A DNA stretch of 64,000 nucleotides from Diplolepis rosae (lineage: Eukaryota > Arthropoda > Insecta > Hymenoptera > Diplolepididae): positions 5,828,001 through 5,892,000 of the forward strand of contig JAPYXD010000680.1 in the NCBI GenBank assembly GCA_030998225.1, read 5' to 3'. The notes beneath the pieces are model-generated. The model worked only from the letters and a program-made list of their open reading frames with translations, ran no database searches and was not told the origin of the DNA. Both the position numbers and the translations under genes were made by a program. Shown here piece by piece: positions 1 to 11,894 of this stretch; position 1 is the first letter of the stretch; the number at the start of each line of letters is the position of its first letter.

Positions 1-53
1 GACGTCCACGACACTTAACTTTTGACAGAGTATTTTCAGTCTTGGCATTTTAA

Positions 54-1153
54 GTGCACAACTAGTTTGAAATTTTGAAAATTTCGATTTTTTTTGTGCA
101 TTTTTCAACAGCCCAGCAGACGCTTTTTGAAGAAGAAGAAGAAAGTGAATTGTATGGGCCTGGAATAGCAGATTAGCTCTAGGTATGATATTTGAAAATT
201 TATAACAATGAAATGAGTACTCTTATCTTTAAATGCGTTTTTCTCAAAGCTACATTTTTCAAATTTGCTGCAGCTCTAACTCGATAACAAATCATCCGAT
301 CGACCTGGGTCTTTTTTAGCATATTGTGTATTTGTTTTTCCATACAATGACCTTCCAGTTTTATGATTGGATAAAAAATATAAGTTTGTCAAGCCAAAAA
401 CCATCAGATTTTTTAGCAAATTTTGATTCTTTTTTTTCAAAATTTCGCCATTTTGTTGCATTTGAATTTTTTTAATAATCGAGGGTCATTGTATAGGAAA
501 TATATTCTAGTTTAATAAAATTTTTGGTTTTTTTGATTTCAGGCACTGTGAAGGCTGCACTCAGAAAAAATATTTGATTGGATCAAAAAAATTATTTATT
601 TGTAACACTTTCTTTGATGTAAAACAATTTTTTGTTTAAATGAAAAAAAATTTGTTTGATTCAAACAAAATATCTTTGTACCAAATAAATATTTGTTCGA
701 ATCAAATAAATCTCTGCCTTAAATCAAAAAAATTATGTCTTTGACCATATATCAATGCATTAAATTCTTTGTTTTGAAGAAAAATTAATTTGATTCAAAT
801 AAATATTTATTTGGTTCCAAGATATTTTGTTTGAATCAAAAAAATTTTATTTCATTTAAACAAATCATTTCTTTGAATCAAAGAAAGTGTTACAAACATA
901 TAATTTTCTTTGATTCAATCAAATCTTTATTCTGAGTGTACAATCACTGCAGCAGTGGGAGAACTTATATTTAAAGACTCAGGAGATGGTGGATAACTTG
1001 CTGAAAATCGAATATTTTCATCAGAAAAAATTACTTTGTATTCATTATTTATGCACAAATATATCTGCAAAATTTTAAAACATTCGATGCGATACTTTTT
1101 TTTTAAATTCACAAAAATCACCTTTTTTCAGGCGGTCAAACTAGTTATGCCCC
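54..1153. mobile_element. TTAA-flanked element carrying a nested MITE
   Basis: TTAA lies at 50-53 and 1154-1157. The left end is GTGCACAACTAGTTTGA and the reversed right end is GGGGCATAACTAGTTTGA. A related truncated copy lies at 32095-32624. The interior contains the iterated-motif insertion 558-938. Short open frames here are not conserved between the copies. Confidence 0.7.
558..938. mobile_element. Iterated-motif MITE (TTTGATTCAAA type)
   Basis: The ends are CACTCAGAAAAAATATTTGA and, reversed, CACTCAGAATAAAGATTTGA. The interior is built from many copies, in both orientations, of TTTGATTCAAA/AAATAAATAT motifs. The flanks are TG on the left and TA on the right. The related copy near 32414 has no insertion at this point. 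Confidence 0.82.
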
Positions 1154-1664
1154 TTAAAAATATAAACATCCACTGCACGCTCCACTTATTGGATGGAATA
1201 TCACTAGAAAGGACCCCAGATCACCCTGGACCGAAAATTAGATCTGTTACCGGAAGTTCCTGTCGAAGCACGCTCAACCGATGTTGTACAGCGTGAAAGC
1301 AGGGATGTTTATATATATCGAATCTAGAAAATGTCTGAGCTATCCTGGTGGACATTCTAGAAAGGAATTCAATCCAAGCTACTCCGAACCCAGCCGAAAA
1401 AATCAATCCGATTTATTCTAGTTTAATTTGAATGGATCCGAACAAATTTTCGATCCGATTAATCCAAGCTCGGATTGATTTCCAACTGATGAGCATCGAA
1501 CGAGATTTAAAACGTTTTTTGGAATGGTTCAGATACAAATTTCAGAACGGCTTGTAATGGGCTTTGAAGAACTTTGATTTTCTGAGATTAAATCTCAGTC
1601 CGAAATGTTTGTCAGGGTAGAACCTGTGATGCAAGCTTCAATTGAAATATTCGAATGTCGTGCT

Positions 1665-1800
1665 CTGCACACGGTTTTGTTTGGACCTCGTGCTTCGCGC
1701 TCGGTCTTATATTCTTCGTATACATTCAAGTTTATTTCTTGCAATTTGATACTAAAATTCAAGTCAATTTTAATTTATTTTATGTGCCTCAGGCACGGAA
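1665..1800. repeat. Fragment of a dispersed repeat with GCGCTTCGCGCTC
   Basis: CGTGCTTCGCGCTCGGTCTT then ATATTCTTCG-ATACA recurs nearly identically at 9600-9670 and 36510-36600, and in weaker form near 3400, 11100, 36660, 39930 and 56400. The rest of 1158-1665 is AT-rich DNA in which I see nothing. Confidence 0.7.
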
Positions 1801-2400
1801 ACTCATTTTTCCGTTGCAGTTGAGAGCAACGGAATGTTGTGTATTCCGTTACAGAGGAATACAATGTAAAAATTGAACTGCGTATGCGCATATAGTCTTA
1901 CAGCGGAACGCAATCTTTTTCTTATTCTTCTTCTTCTCCCTTCTTCTTCGTACAGCGTTAGCACCTTACTGGCAAAGCCTTGTACATTTGAACTGCGCAT
2001 GCGTCTATTAGAATCCATTACTACTACACAAGATCGATAAAATCAAAATGGCCGGGACTAGTCGCCAATTTGCGCCCGCTTCGTACAACTAGCGCAGCAA
2101 ACAACTACAATAAGTACTAGATTAGATTCCAATGTACGCATAAAAACTCGTATCCGCACCAAAGTCACATAAAATAGAATACGTGCCAATGCACACAATT
2201 CGGGTAATTCCGAGACTCGCGACAATGCTCGCAGGACTGATCGTGCCTCGGCTTCGTCTCGTCTTTGCCTCAGCTACGTCTCGCCTACGCCTCAACTATG
2301 CCTCACCTACGGCTCGACTACGCCTCGGCTTCGATCTCCTGCGAGCATTGTCGCTCGTCACGCAATAACCCTCATTGTGTGCCTAGGCACGTAATATACT
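1781..2400. repeat. Tandem duplication, unit 1
   Basis: The unit starts TATGTGCCTCAGGCACGGAA, contains AAAATGGCCGGGACTAGTCG and a polypyrimidine TTCTTCTTC tract, and ends CTAGGCACGTAATATACTAT. It repeats in the same order at 2403-3200. It contains GCGCATGCG palindromes at about 1877-1888 and 1993-2001. Near its end there is a run of GCCTCGNCTACG-like short repeats (2243-2335). Confidence 0.85.
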
Positions 2401-2402
2401 AT

Positions 2403-3200
2403 TATGTGCCTTCGACGTGTAAACTCGTTTTTTCGCTACAGTTTAGAGTAGCGCAATGTTGTGTATTGCGCTACAGAGTAATGTGATGTAAAAATTGAAC
2501 TGCGCATGCGCCTATAGCCATACAGTGGAGCACAATCTTCTTCTTATTCTTCTTCTTCTTCATACAGCGTTAGCACCCTACTGACAAAGCCTTGTATATT
2601 TGAACTGCGCATGCGTCTATTAAAATCATCTACTACTACACAAGATCGATAAAATCAAAATGGCCGGGACTAGTCGCGGAATATGAAGTGTAATGACTAG
2701 CGCCGCAAACAACTACAATACTATATTAGCTTCGAGTTTACGCATAAAAACACGTATACGCACCGAAGTCACATAAAATAGAATAAGTGCCAATTCACAC
2801 AATTCGGGAAATTACGAGACTCGCGACAATGCTCGCAGGACTGATCGCGCCTCGGATCAGAGCTCCCACACTTAAAACGCTGCTGGCGGGGAACCGTCCC
2901 CACGCATCGGCCGCCCACCGTTGCCCCTCAGCTACCTTCCCATTCAAATAGAAAGACGAGGCTGGCGGGGTATCGAGTTTAAGGGGAAGGTAGCTGAGGG
3001 GCAACGGCGGGCGGCCGATGCATGGGGACGGTTCCCCGCCAGCGGCGTTTCAAGTTTGGGAGCTCTCTCGGATTCGTCTCGGCTTGGTCTCGGCTTCCTC
3101 TCACCTACGCTTTGACTACGCCTTGCCTTCGATCTCCTGCGAGCATTATCGCTCATCGCGCAATAACCCTCATTGTGCGCCTAGGCACGTAATATACTAT
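2403..3200. repeat. Tandem duplication, unit 2 with a nested hairpin
   Basis: It follows unit 1 closely (about 80-90 percent identity by eye), including the GCGCATGCG sites at about 2500 and 2609. It is longer because a 208-bp hairpin element is inserted at 2859-3066. Confidence 0.85.
2859..3066. mobile_element. GC-rich hairpin MITE with 8-bp duplication
   Basis: The ends are AGAGCTCCCACACTTAAAAC and, reversed, AGAGCTCCCAAACTTGAAAC, with almost complete arm pairing through CTGGCGGGGAACCGTCCCC. Flanks are CTCGGATC (2851-2858) and CTCGGATT (3067-3074), seven of eight identical. The unoccupied site is in tandem unit 1 near 2245-2255. An 8-bp duplication suits hAT-type elements; no transposase is present. 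Confidence 0.85.
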
Positions 3201-3279
3201 TGAATGTAAATTCACTTTTCTCAAAGTTGCTAATTTGTTTATGATTTCGATTGAAAGAGAAAATTCTATTTATTCAAGG

Positions 3280-4140
3280 CTCTATCGGCCTTAAGGAACA
3301 CATTCTCATCATAACATTCGCGCTCGCTTTTTAACTTTATATCCATTAGACGCATTTGCATCAAAAATGAAGAATTGAGCGCACCTAGGGTGCGCGTTAC
3401 GGTCATCGCGCTTTGCGCTCCGAAATATGTGGATCTCGCGATTTTCGCGAATCTTCGTCCCCAACATATCTTCGTATTTCGCGTAAAGTTTTGCTTAGAA
3501 AGAGATTTTTTAGTTCCAATAATATCATAAATTAATAAACAAAAATTATAACTCCCGTGAAAAAATGTCCCGCACCAAAGTTGTAGATCTTTTTAGAATA
3601 AACAATTTTGTTTACTAACATTTTTTCTGTATCTCGTATATTTTTGCCGAAAAATTTAATTTTTGATTTTCATAAAAACTTTTTTGATGAATTAATGAAA
3701 AGATATAACTCTTATGAAAAAAAAATGTTAGGCTAATTTGTAGATCTTTCTGAAACGAACAATTCTCTTCTCTGATATTTGTTCCGAACCCCGCATAGAT
3801 TTAGTGCAAAATAGAATTTTTATAGTTTTTAGAATGTAAAACTAAATGTGCATATCTTCTTAAGATGAACAATTTTGTATCTGCATTTTTTTCATATCCC
3901 GTATAGTTTTTTTTTGAAACCGGGTTTCTATTTTTAATAACATTTTTCATTATTAAACAAAAAATATAACTCCTTTGAAAAAATGGACACTAGGAAATTT
4001 GTAGATCTCTTTGAAATTAAGAATTGTCTTTTTCAACATTTTTGACATATTTCGTATATTTTGGCGGGAAAATGGAATTTGTGATTTTTGGGAAAACTTT
4101 GTTTATGAAAAAAACCAGAATCATTAGTAAAAAATTAATT
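3280..4140. repeat. Dispersed repeat with degenerate ~120-bp internal array
   Basis: Starting from the palindromic AAGGCTCTATCGGCCTTAAG, this region contains successive degenerate copies of a block: 'AACTC..TGAAAAAATG', then TTTGTAGATCT, then ACATTTTTNNNGTATNTCGTATA, then GGCGGGAAAATGGAATTT. Similar blocks occur at 7870-8010, 11200-11400, 36760-37130, 38600-38900, 39720-39900, 49820-50330 and 56560-57210. There is no open reading frame. Confidence 0.7.
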
Positions 4141-5080
4141 ATATCGCTTGTAGTATTTAATCCTTCTAGTTATAAAATATATTATAAATATTTGAACTGA
4201 TTTTAAACTTTCTAACAAATGAAGTTCTTTTCCAACAGTGTTATCGTTAATTGTATTACACCACCTTCTACTCTTTCTTTTCGACAAAAGAAGAAGGGCG
4301 AAGATGAGTAACTTAAGAACAAAGGTGGGAGACCGAGTGTTTGCCTTGAGAGTGTCGCGAGCGACAGGTGGTCCGCGGTCGGGGTTCGCTCCCACGGAAA
4401 ACGTGATTTAAAGAGCAAACTTAAATATTCCAGTCGGTACCTTCGTGCAAATAGATTCGATATTAATGGAGCAGCTCTTCGTGCACCGGATGGAACGGCC
4501 GAGTGGCACGTTATATACATCGCATTGAGTATCTGCAGAAACCCCGCAAGCCACGCGCTGATACGGCGGAGCGTGCTCTGAGATAATCTCCCGCGAATCA
4601 ATCCAATTAATATGATTTCTAACCCCAATTATGAATATTCATTACCAATTTCTCTCGTTTACGAACACTTTTATCTAGAATTAAATCACCTCAGTAAATG
4701 TTTGCTCACTGCTAACTTTAAAAGAAAATTCTCCGGTAAAAGATTTTTCCCAGTAGAATCAAAGCTTTTGCAGTTTAGTGATTGGATTCTGAAATTGCCT
4801 GCAACTTATGACAGGTAAGGCAGCCAATATGGTGAAAATTATACACTCATCAATGGCGCTAAATTCAAAGTTTTCGAATTACCATTAGGTAAAGGAACAT
4901 TAGAACTGATGGGTGAGAGAAGAAGATACCAGAATGCAAGAGACGAGCAAGGAAAAATTCAATATAAGACATAGAACCGAAGTGCAGATAAGATGCAGAA
5001 AAACATGCAACAACTAGATAAAAGGAAAATGTAAAGAAGTAGAATCGTCTAGTCGGAACAACCCGTATTGTGACGGCGTT
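4141..5080. other. No gene recognised
   Basis: The DNA is apparently single-copy. The part at 4300-4600 is richer in GC than its surroundings and holds a 138-codon minus-strand open frame (4212-4628) with no recognisable domain and no splice or start support, so I do not call it a gene. Confidence 0.5.
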
Positions 5081-5483
5081 CACAAAAAATTCAATACTGC
5101 GCCAGGACTGGTTAGCCGCTACTGACTTGTCATTACTGGCGCAGTAATGGCTATCATGGATATTTAGTATTGCGCCAGTACTGGGAAGACAGTGATGCGC
5201 CATTACTGGTTTAGTACTGGCGCATTACTAAAGTATTATTTTACACTGAAAATAGAATTCCAATTATAATTTTATTTAAAAAGCAGACTTATTCAGATAT
5301 TGATTACTACATCTAATTCAAAAAAATAAATAATTATTTCCATGATTTATCAATAAAATAATATTAAATATTTATTATTTTTACATAAAATACAATAAAT
5401 ATTCAAGTTAGAAACATTAAGTATAATTTAAAAATATTGCTATTATACAATTTTTTTAAATAATATAATAATAATATCATCTA

Positions 5484-5681
5484 TCAGGTGTACAAATAAG
5501 TTTCCGCCGTTTTTTATAAAAAATTGGGCATTTATTGTGAAAGAACGAAACCTTATGTTTCATTCGAAGTATTGTCCATCGTATTGTTCTTCTTGCGACG
5601 TTTTACATCTGTCAATTTCAACCGAAACTAATAGGTGACGCCAATTTTTTTCAAACGGCGGAAACTTATTTGTACACTTGA
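5484..5681. mobile_element. 198-bp mariner-derived MITE
   Basis: TA flanks each side (5482-5483 and 5682-5683). The ends are TCAGGTGTACAAATAAGTTT and, reversed, TCAAGTGTACAAATAAGTTT. They resemble the end of the mariner at 63842 (CCAGGTGTACAAGTATGAAA), so this MITE may be mobilised by that family or a relative. Confidence 0.85.
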
Positions 5682-5903
5682 TATATTTGTTTAACAATTA
5701 CATCCTTAACAATGTCTACAGAGAAAATTTATCTTTCATAGAAAATCTATGAAACTTTTGAACATTTTAATAATAGTATTGAATTATACATTTTCTACTT
5801 CATTTGATTTTATCAAATTCAAGTAATTATTTTTCGAAATTTAATTGATGTACTCAGTTCGGTTGAAACAGGTAACAGATTTTGAAGGAATCATTTATTA
5901 GAA

Positions 5904-5992
5904 ATAGGCGTGGTCGATCGGTTAGCGTGCGTTAGTTTTAGATCATAACGTGAATTGTTAGGTAGGTTGTAGGTTCGAATCTCGTAGGCAGG
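5904..5992 (+). ncRNA. tRNA-like segment (SINE head or tRNA relic)
   Basis: There is an A-box-like TGGTCGATCGG (5911-5921) and a B-box-like GGTTCGAATCT (5972-5982) about 50 bases apart, which is the spacing of RNA polymerase III promoters in tRNAs. I could not fold a complete acceptor stem with confidence, so this is more likely a relic or SINE head than a working tRNA. Confidence 0.35.
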
Positions 5993-6823
5993 ACAATTTT
6001 TATAAAATAAATTCCACGAAAACTTGACTGAAAAAAAGAATTATTATAAATAAGTTAAATATTTTGATTTTTTTCATTTATTATTTATAGAATCCCGAGT
6101 TTTAGTGATCAGTACTATACCAGTACTGGTTACCAGTACGGTCTGAATACTGATTAGCTAGTAATGTCATGTTCGTATAAGCCCAGTACTGACTAGCACT
6201 GGCAGGCAGTACTCAGCCAGTACTGATTGCCAGTACCGTGCCCGTATCCGGCACTACGGGGGAAGTACTGTGGCCGTTTTTAAAGTCTGATTGGGTACTA
6301 TATTCAAGATAGGAAAAGTAGACGCAGCTCACATGAAAATCAGAGAAAATTTCAGGGAATGACGAATTAATGCAAACATAGTCAAGATTAAAACTGAAAA
6401 GCAGTAACAGTAAACAGAGATAAAGTTAGTTGGTAGGTAGAATACATAGAGAGCCTATAAAAGTGTCACGTCCCGCGACGTATTAGAATGTACAATAGGC
6501 ACAGGCTAGGTCTAGAGAAAAATCTGGGGAAGTCACTAAAGAAAGAGAAAACCACCTATTGAAAAGAGAGGTATAACTACGTCACACACAGCGGGAGACT
6601 GTGCAATGTGTGACGTCACCAAAAAATATAATATAAAAAGGACACGCCGCCAAGGGTAAAGCTAGTCTTATGAGCAGAATTTAAGTGCGGCATTTTCGAA
6701 AACTTTAAAAAGGATTCCCGGCGTTAAGTAATTGTACCGTGCAGTTCATCAGTTGTTAAGACCCGAAAGTCATAAATTTACCGTGGTCCGTTTTTTCAAT
6801 CTTTGAAAGGATCTTAGGCTTAA

Positions 6824-7539
6824 GGTGGTTATATCGTGAAACGAAATCCATGCTAACAAGCTGAAATTTGTATTATAGTTTCCTTGATTATTTTAAAATA
6901 CACCTGCAAAGTTTTAGGTTGCTTGACCGTCTAGTTATAGAGAAATAATTAATCAAAGTTTTACCGTTTGGTCATGAATTGCTATACCGTCAATGGCAAT
7001 GACAAGTAAACCCAAGTTTCAAATGAGCATTATACTTACAAAATCCATGCTACGTATTCAAAAATCTATACAAATTTTCTGCAAACCTTGAAAAATTCGT
7101 CTGCTTTATGGAAGAATTTTTTACCGTACAATAAGTCTCCAAAGATTATAACTCTGCCCACTTTTAACGGCAGCCATAATCGAAGAAGATAGCAGTAAGC
7201 ACGTGGCAACATCGCAACGCATGCTCGAGCGTAAACGTAGACGTATTCAGTAAAGTTGGTTAGGTTTCTATACATGTGCACTTGAACATGGCAAGCTAGA
7301 GGAGTGGAGAGAGTGCGACGTTGCTACATTGCTTCATTCGAAAGTCATATGGTCGTGAATACGCAAACCGTTGAGAGATATTTTTTTATTAACTTATTTA
7401 TTATTCTCATTTACATCGCGAAACGGTCGCAAATGTCAATCTTAATTAATTTTAGGATTTTACAACACAAAAGTTTCGATGCAAATCAAGAATATTTTTT
7501 ACGCTCTTATGTGACTTACTGAATCACGATATAACTACC
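6824..7539. mobile_element. TTAA-flanked inverted-repeat element
   Basis: The ends are GGTGGTTATATCGTGAAACG and, mirrored, TCACGATATAACTACC. TTAA lies at 6820-6823 and 7540-7543. The interior is unremarkable. Confidence 0.8.
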
Positions 7540-7543
7540 TTAA

Positions 7544-8234
7544 AGGAACTTAAAGTAACTCCTAAGGTACAGAACCTCTCTCTCTCTTTCTTGTTAGTTG
7601 TTATTTTGCCAATTGCCCGTGTCATATTCGTATGTATCGATTTGACATTTAGATTGATTTTTTTTTATAATTAACCTTATAATTTTATAATTGAAATAAG
7701 CTCAAATTATCTTACTTATGAACATTGTGTTCTTTCATTGACTTATCCTCATCCCTAAGCGAGAATCATTCGATCCTAACTTAATACGAGGAACCTTCGA
7801 TCAAAGTAAGTATGTACATAGTTGTGACGTAACACAAGAGTGACGCTGTAGCCGACCTCATAGAAAACGAAAATCGACACTAGGAAATTTGTAGATCTCT
7901 TTTAAATTAAGAATTGTGTTTTTTAACATTTTTGCCGTATCTCGTATATTTTGGCGGGAAAGTGGAATATATGATTTTTACATAAAAGTTTTTTTATGAA
8001 TAACCCAGAACCATTGGTAAAAAATGGCTGGTTAATGGACTCATCTTTCTTTTTTGGGCCCTTAAAAGGTATATTTGTCGAATTTGGGAAGTTTGAAAAA
8101 ATAAATGGACAAATGGACATGAATAAAAATAAATTTCAAGTTTGTAGAAGTTACTAATTGTTCCGTTAGAAATCAGTAAGACAAAATTACCATTCAAGTA
8201 GGTACTTTTCTTAAAATTGTAATTATTAAATTAC
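7544..8234. other. No gene; one dispersed-repeat fragment
   Basis: A CT-rich run lies at 7577-7590, and a single block of the TTTGTAGATCT repeat lies at 7870-8010. Nothing else is recognisable. Confidence 0.5.
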
Positions 8235-8238
8235 TTAA

Positions 8239-8562
8239 GGCTATGTCTTACTTATCCGATCCCTACCTTACCGACAATTTTCTTCGCCCTTCGTATGTCC
8301 GTATTAATTGTCATATCGAGTTGAAAGTTTAAGTAAATGAGTAAAAAGCACTAAGGAACGTTTATCTACTCCTAAATATTTATAACTATAAACGAAAAAT
8401 TTTTTATGTTGATTAATATAAAAAATGTTGACCAGATGAACGTTTTTTAGTGCTTTTTACTCAATTACTTGAAGTTTTAACGCAATATCTCAATTAATAC
8501 GGACATACGAAGGGCGAAGAACAGTGTCGATAAGGTAGGGATCGGATAAGTAATACATGGCC
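8239..8562. mobile_element. TTAA-flanked hairpin MITE, 324 bp
   Basis: The ends are GGCTATGTCTTACTTATCCG and, reversed, GGCCATGTATTACTTATCCG, with arms of about 130 bp. TTAA is present on both sides (8235-8238 and 8563-8566). Confidence 0.88.
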
Positions 8563-8566
8563 TTAA

Positions 8567-9673
8567 GTTCGTAATTTTGCACAGGTTGGCTGCCCTGAAT
8601 ATCGTGAGTTGCGGTCAACTTCAAAGTCATCACTAAACTGCACTTTACCCAATAAAATATTTTTTAAATTCTAAAACTAGTAAATCCGGACATAACTGTA
8701 TGGGGCGGATTGATTGTTATATGATTCGCATATCAACTAAATTTTAAATGTATTTTCAAATTTAAAATAAAAATATTGTTAAATATAACAACTCACAAAT
8801 TGTTGAAACTGTAAATAATATATGACTGAAGTCAGAGACGAAAAATACACCACACTTTAAACACTTTTTTAATTCCAACCAACTTTCAAACTTACTGTTT
8901 TCAACTTTTGTTGGAATTTTGATACTAAAATAATTAAAGAAACGTTGCAAAAAAATTAAAAGTTTCATTACACTTAGAACGCACGAGAGATTTATAAAGG
9001 ATTCGATTATCACGACTGAACGCGTTGGAATCTTCCAAGAAACTAACTTTTCTCAATATTTTAATTACAACTTTACGGAAATACGTTCAATGTCAAGTCA
9101 AGGATTTCAGGTAGGAAGTTTGTAAAGCACTAACAGAGATAATGGAATTTTATTATTATCTATAGTAAACAAATTTATTTCACGCATGATCGAACGCACG
9201 TCTATAAGGACTTTCATCGACCACTGATAGTTAGACTCTTTGACGAAAATAAACAAACATGAAGCGTGAATTATTACTGTTCACGTTCAGAGTTTGAATT
9301 ACTGAACAAAATTAGTTTCATAAAGTTTATAGAACTAATTATCTACCCTGCCCTAGATACTAGATTATCCATTTTGCCTCTTATATCCCTCACCTCAAAG
9401 ATTAACTTAAATTACTCGACTTATTATAATAAATTAACAACAACTTACAAAGTATTTTAGAAAGTTTACAATGTATTTATGATCAATATTCAATATTGCG
9501 GAAATGACCAATAAAGTAATTAAAGAACATGCCATTTTCTGGACTTTAAAAAAAATTCTCGCATATTTTGATTAAAATAATCGCTCATGAATACAATCTG
9601 TTTAGATCTTGCATTTCGCGCTCGGTCTTATATTCTTCGCATACACTTTAGTTTATTTCTTGTAATTTGATAC
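8567..9673. other. No gene recognised
   Basis: The DNA is AT-rich with short chance frames only. From about 9600 it enters the dispersed GCGCTCGGTCTTATATTCTT repeat. Confidence 0.5.
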
Positions 9674-9675
9674 TG

Positions 9676-10952
9676 CACTCTGAAAAAAGTCTGGCTAAGA
9701 CAACCAGAATTCCGGTTATTTCAACCGGGAAAAAATGTTAGGGAAAGTCGTATTAGTAATTCCGGTCAAAAATGTTAGAAATTCTAGTAAACACTTTTCG
9801 GTTCATTTGATCTTTCATTCCAATCAATGTAATAAAACTTTCTAGTAAAAAATTTCTCGGTACATTCATGGTTATATCTCGGTAAATCTAACTAATTTAG
9901 TCCATTTATCATTACCCTATAGGTAATTTTTAAATGTGTTACAGAAAATATAATTAAAAGGAAATTGATGATTTATTGCAAAATTGTGAAAATGTAATTG
10001 AAGAGTGGGAAGTTGATATTAACTTCTCCCTCTTAAATTACATTTTCATAATTTTGCATTAAATCTTGGTTATGTCGTAATAAGTAAAAATCAAAAATAT
10101 CTGTAATTTTTATTTGTATTTCCAGAAGATATACAGAAAATTTTCCTATGCAACGAACTGCAAACCTTAAAAGCATGTGATACTTAGGAAGTTAGCGAAT
10201 TTTATTGATTTTAGATTTCTACATGTTTGTGGCTAAAGTACATAAAATTTCCTTTCTGCTACTTGACGGTTTTCTAACCTTGACAAGTAGAAGTTCGCGC
10301 AAGCTTCTATCCATCGTTGTCCAGCATCTCCTCTCTTCGGAAACCGATGCATAAGCACACTTTACTTCCGACCCTTTTTAGTGGTACACCCACGAACAGC
10401 ACACTGAATTTCGTATTTTTTATTCACGAAAACGCACAATCACGTAATGAATTGTTAAATACTTGTAAACAACAATGGCGGAACTCGTACGAAGCCAGTT
10501 CCTCTTGCCGCATCCCGCCCGCTTGCGACAACTAGCGCTGTATACAACTGTGCTCATGAACTAAGCTAGGCGGACATCTCATCTATTAGAGGTTGACCGG
10601 CTCTGTTTTGACTCTTGAGGGGCAGCTCCTACCACGCCACCTTCCCACTAAGTCAATGGGAAGGTGGCGTGATGGGGGCTGACCCTCGAGAGTCAGAATG
10701 CCGAGGATTGTATCATAGCGTAAAAGGAAAAGGCGCCAGATTATGTAGACAGGAACGGTGCCAATGGCGTATCTTGAAACTACTTTTACTATATTTACCT
10801 GTAACATTAACTGGAATAATAATACCAGAATTTTGTACCGATAATAAGTAAACAATTTTTCTGGTGAAATTAACTAAAAGTTTAGTCATTTTAACAGGAA
10901 ATTATATAACCGATTAGTTTTGGTAAATTTAACCGAACCTTTTTTCTGAGTA
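9676..10952. mobile_element. Iterated-motif element (CCGGTT type), TG flanks
   Basis: The ends are CACTCTGAAAAAAGTCTGGC and, reversed, TACTCAGAAAAAAGGTTCGG. TG lies on both sides (9674-9675 and 10953-10954), and the related repeat at about 36572 shows the uninterrupted ACTGAAGCTC. TTCCGGTTATTTCAACCGG-like motifs recur at 9700-9920 and 10860-10940. The middle is unrelated, with a short hairpin at 9975-10060 and another at 10600-10690. Confidence 0.8.
10597..10695. repeat. GC-rich hairpin
   Basis: CTCTTGAGGGGCAGC and CACGCCACCTTCCCA pair with TGGGAAGGTGGCGTG and GCTGACCCTCGAGAG around a short loop. This is probably a small hairpin MITE inside the larger element. No duplication could be defined. 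Confidence 0.65.
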
Positions 10953-10954
10953 TG

Positions 10955-11892
10955 AAGCTCAAGCCAATTTCATAATATTGTAGATGTGAATTACATTTTC
11001 ACAAAGTTACAAAATTTATTTTTGATTCCAAATGGCAAAAGGAATTCAATTTACTTAAGGCTCTATCAGCCTTAAGGAACACATTTTCATCATGACACTC
11101 GCGCTTCGCGCTCAATTTTCTGTAAACATTTCTGTAACATTCAAATACTTTACATGATTAAAAGAAATATATTTTCTTCCAAATATCTAAGAAGAAAATA
11201 ATTCATAGATAGTTTTCAAGTAAATGATTTTTTATTTTAACGCTTCTTTTTTATCTCACATATTTTGGTTAAAAACGGAATTTTCGTTTTCAATATTTAA
11301 AATCAAAACACTTTCGTAAAAACCGTTTTTTTTCTGGCTCAGGGGGTCTCAGAATGTAAAGATTTGATAAAAATTTCGAAAGTCATTTTTAATGAGAATG
11401 TAATAAAAAAGTAATAACTTTTTTTAGTAAAAAGTTATAAACTAAAAAGTCGAAAAATAGGAAAATTCTTATATCAATATTAAAAAACATTTAAATATCT
11501 TTAAAGTTAATGATATTGATACTATACACTAAACTGTAGATCAAATGTTTGAATCTTTTTGAATCATAATATTAAAAAATGTTAGAATTTGAAACTTTTA
11601 GAACAGAAGACAATAAATTTCGAAAATTAGATGATTTGAAAGTTCACGAAACCAGAAAATTCATAAGTAGAAAATTTGGATCAGCAGAATATTTTAGTTT
11701 GATTTATTTGTAAATAATTGTAGAAAGAACTCTACAAAGCGTTTATTTTTCATAATTTAAAAATTTTTTAGTTTTCAAAAAACGTACCAGGTTAAGCTTT
11801 TTTTGAAGCATTAGGATAAAAAAGTCGAAAGGCATGAAAATTTGTTGATAATTCACACAAAATTAAAAAATAGTTTGATTTGAATATTTCTT
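10955..11892. other. Dispersed-repeat remnants, no gene
   Basis: The region opens with AAGGCTCTATCAGCCTTAAG (about 11056) and CACTCGCGCTTCGCGCTC (about 11096), the same order as at 3280. It then degrades to AT-rich DNA. Confidence 0.6.
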
Positions 11893-11894
11893 AT

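Larger units (their letters stand above)
5085..6290. repeat. Two blocks of iterated CAGTACTGG motif
   Basis: Blocks at 5085-5230 and 6105-6275 are composed of degenerate copies of CCAGTACTGG/GCGCAGTAATGG in both orientations. The DNA between them contains the 198-bp MITE (5484-5681) and a tRNA-like segment (5904-5992). The outer ends could not be defined. Confidence 0.6.

Noticed and set aside
570..930. Low-complexity satellite
   Set aside because: Although AT-rich and repetitive, it has clear inverted ends, flanking dinucleotides and an empty-site relative, so it is an inserted element.
4212..4628. 138-codon minus-strand frame
   Set aside because: No recognisable domain, no splice or start context, and no similarity to the nearby gene. 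The moderate GC content alone is not enough.
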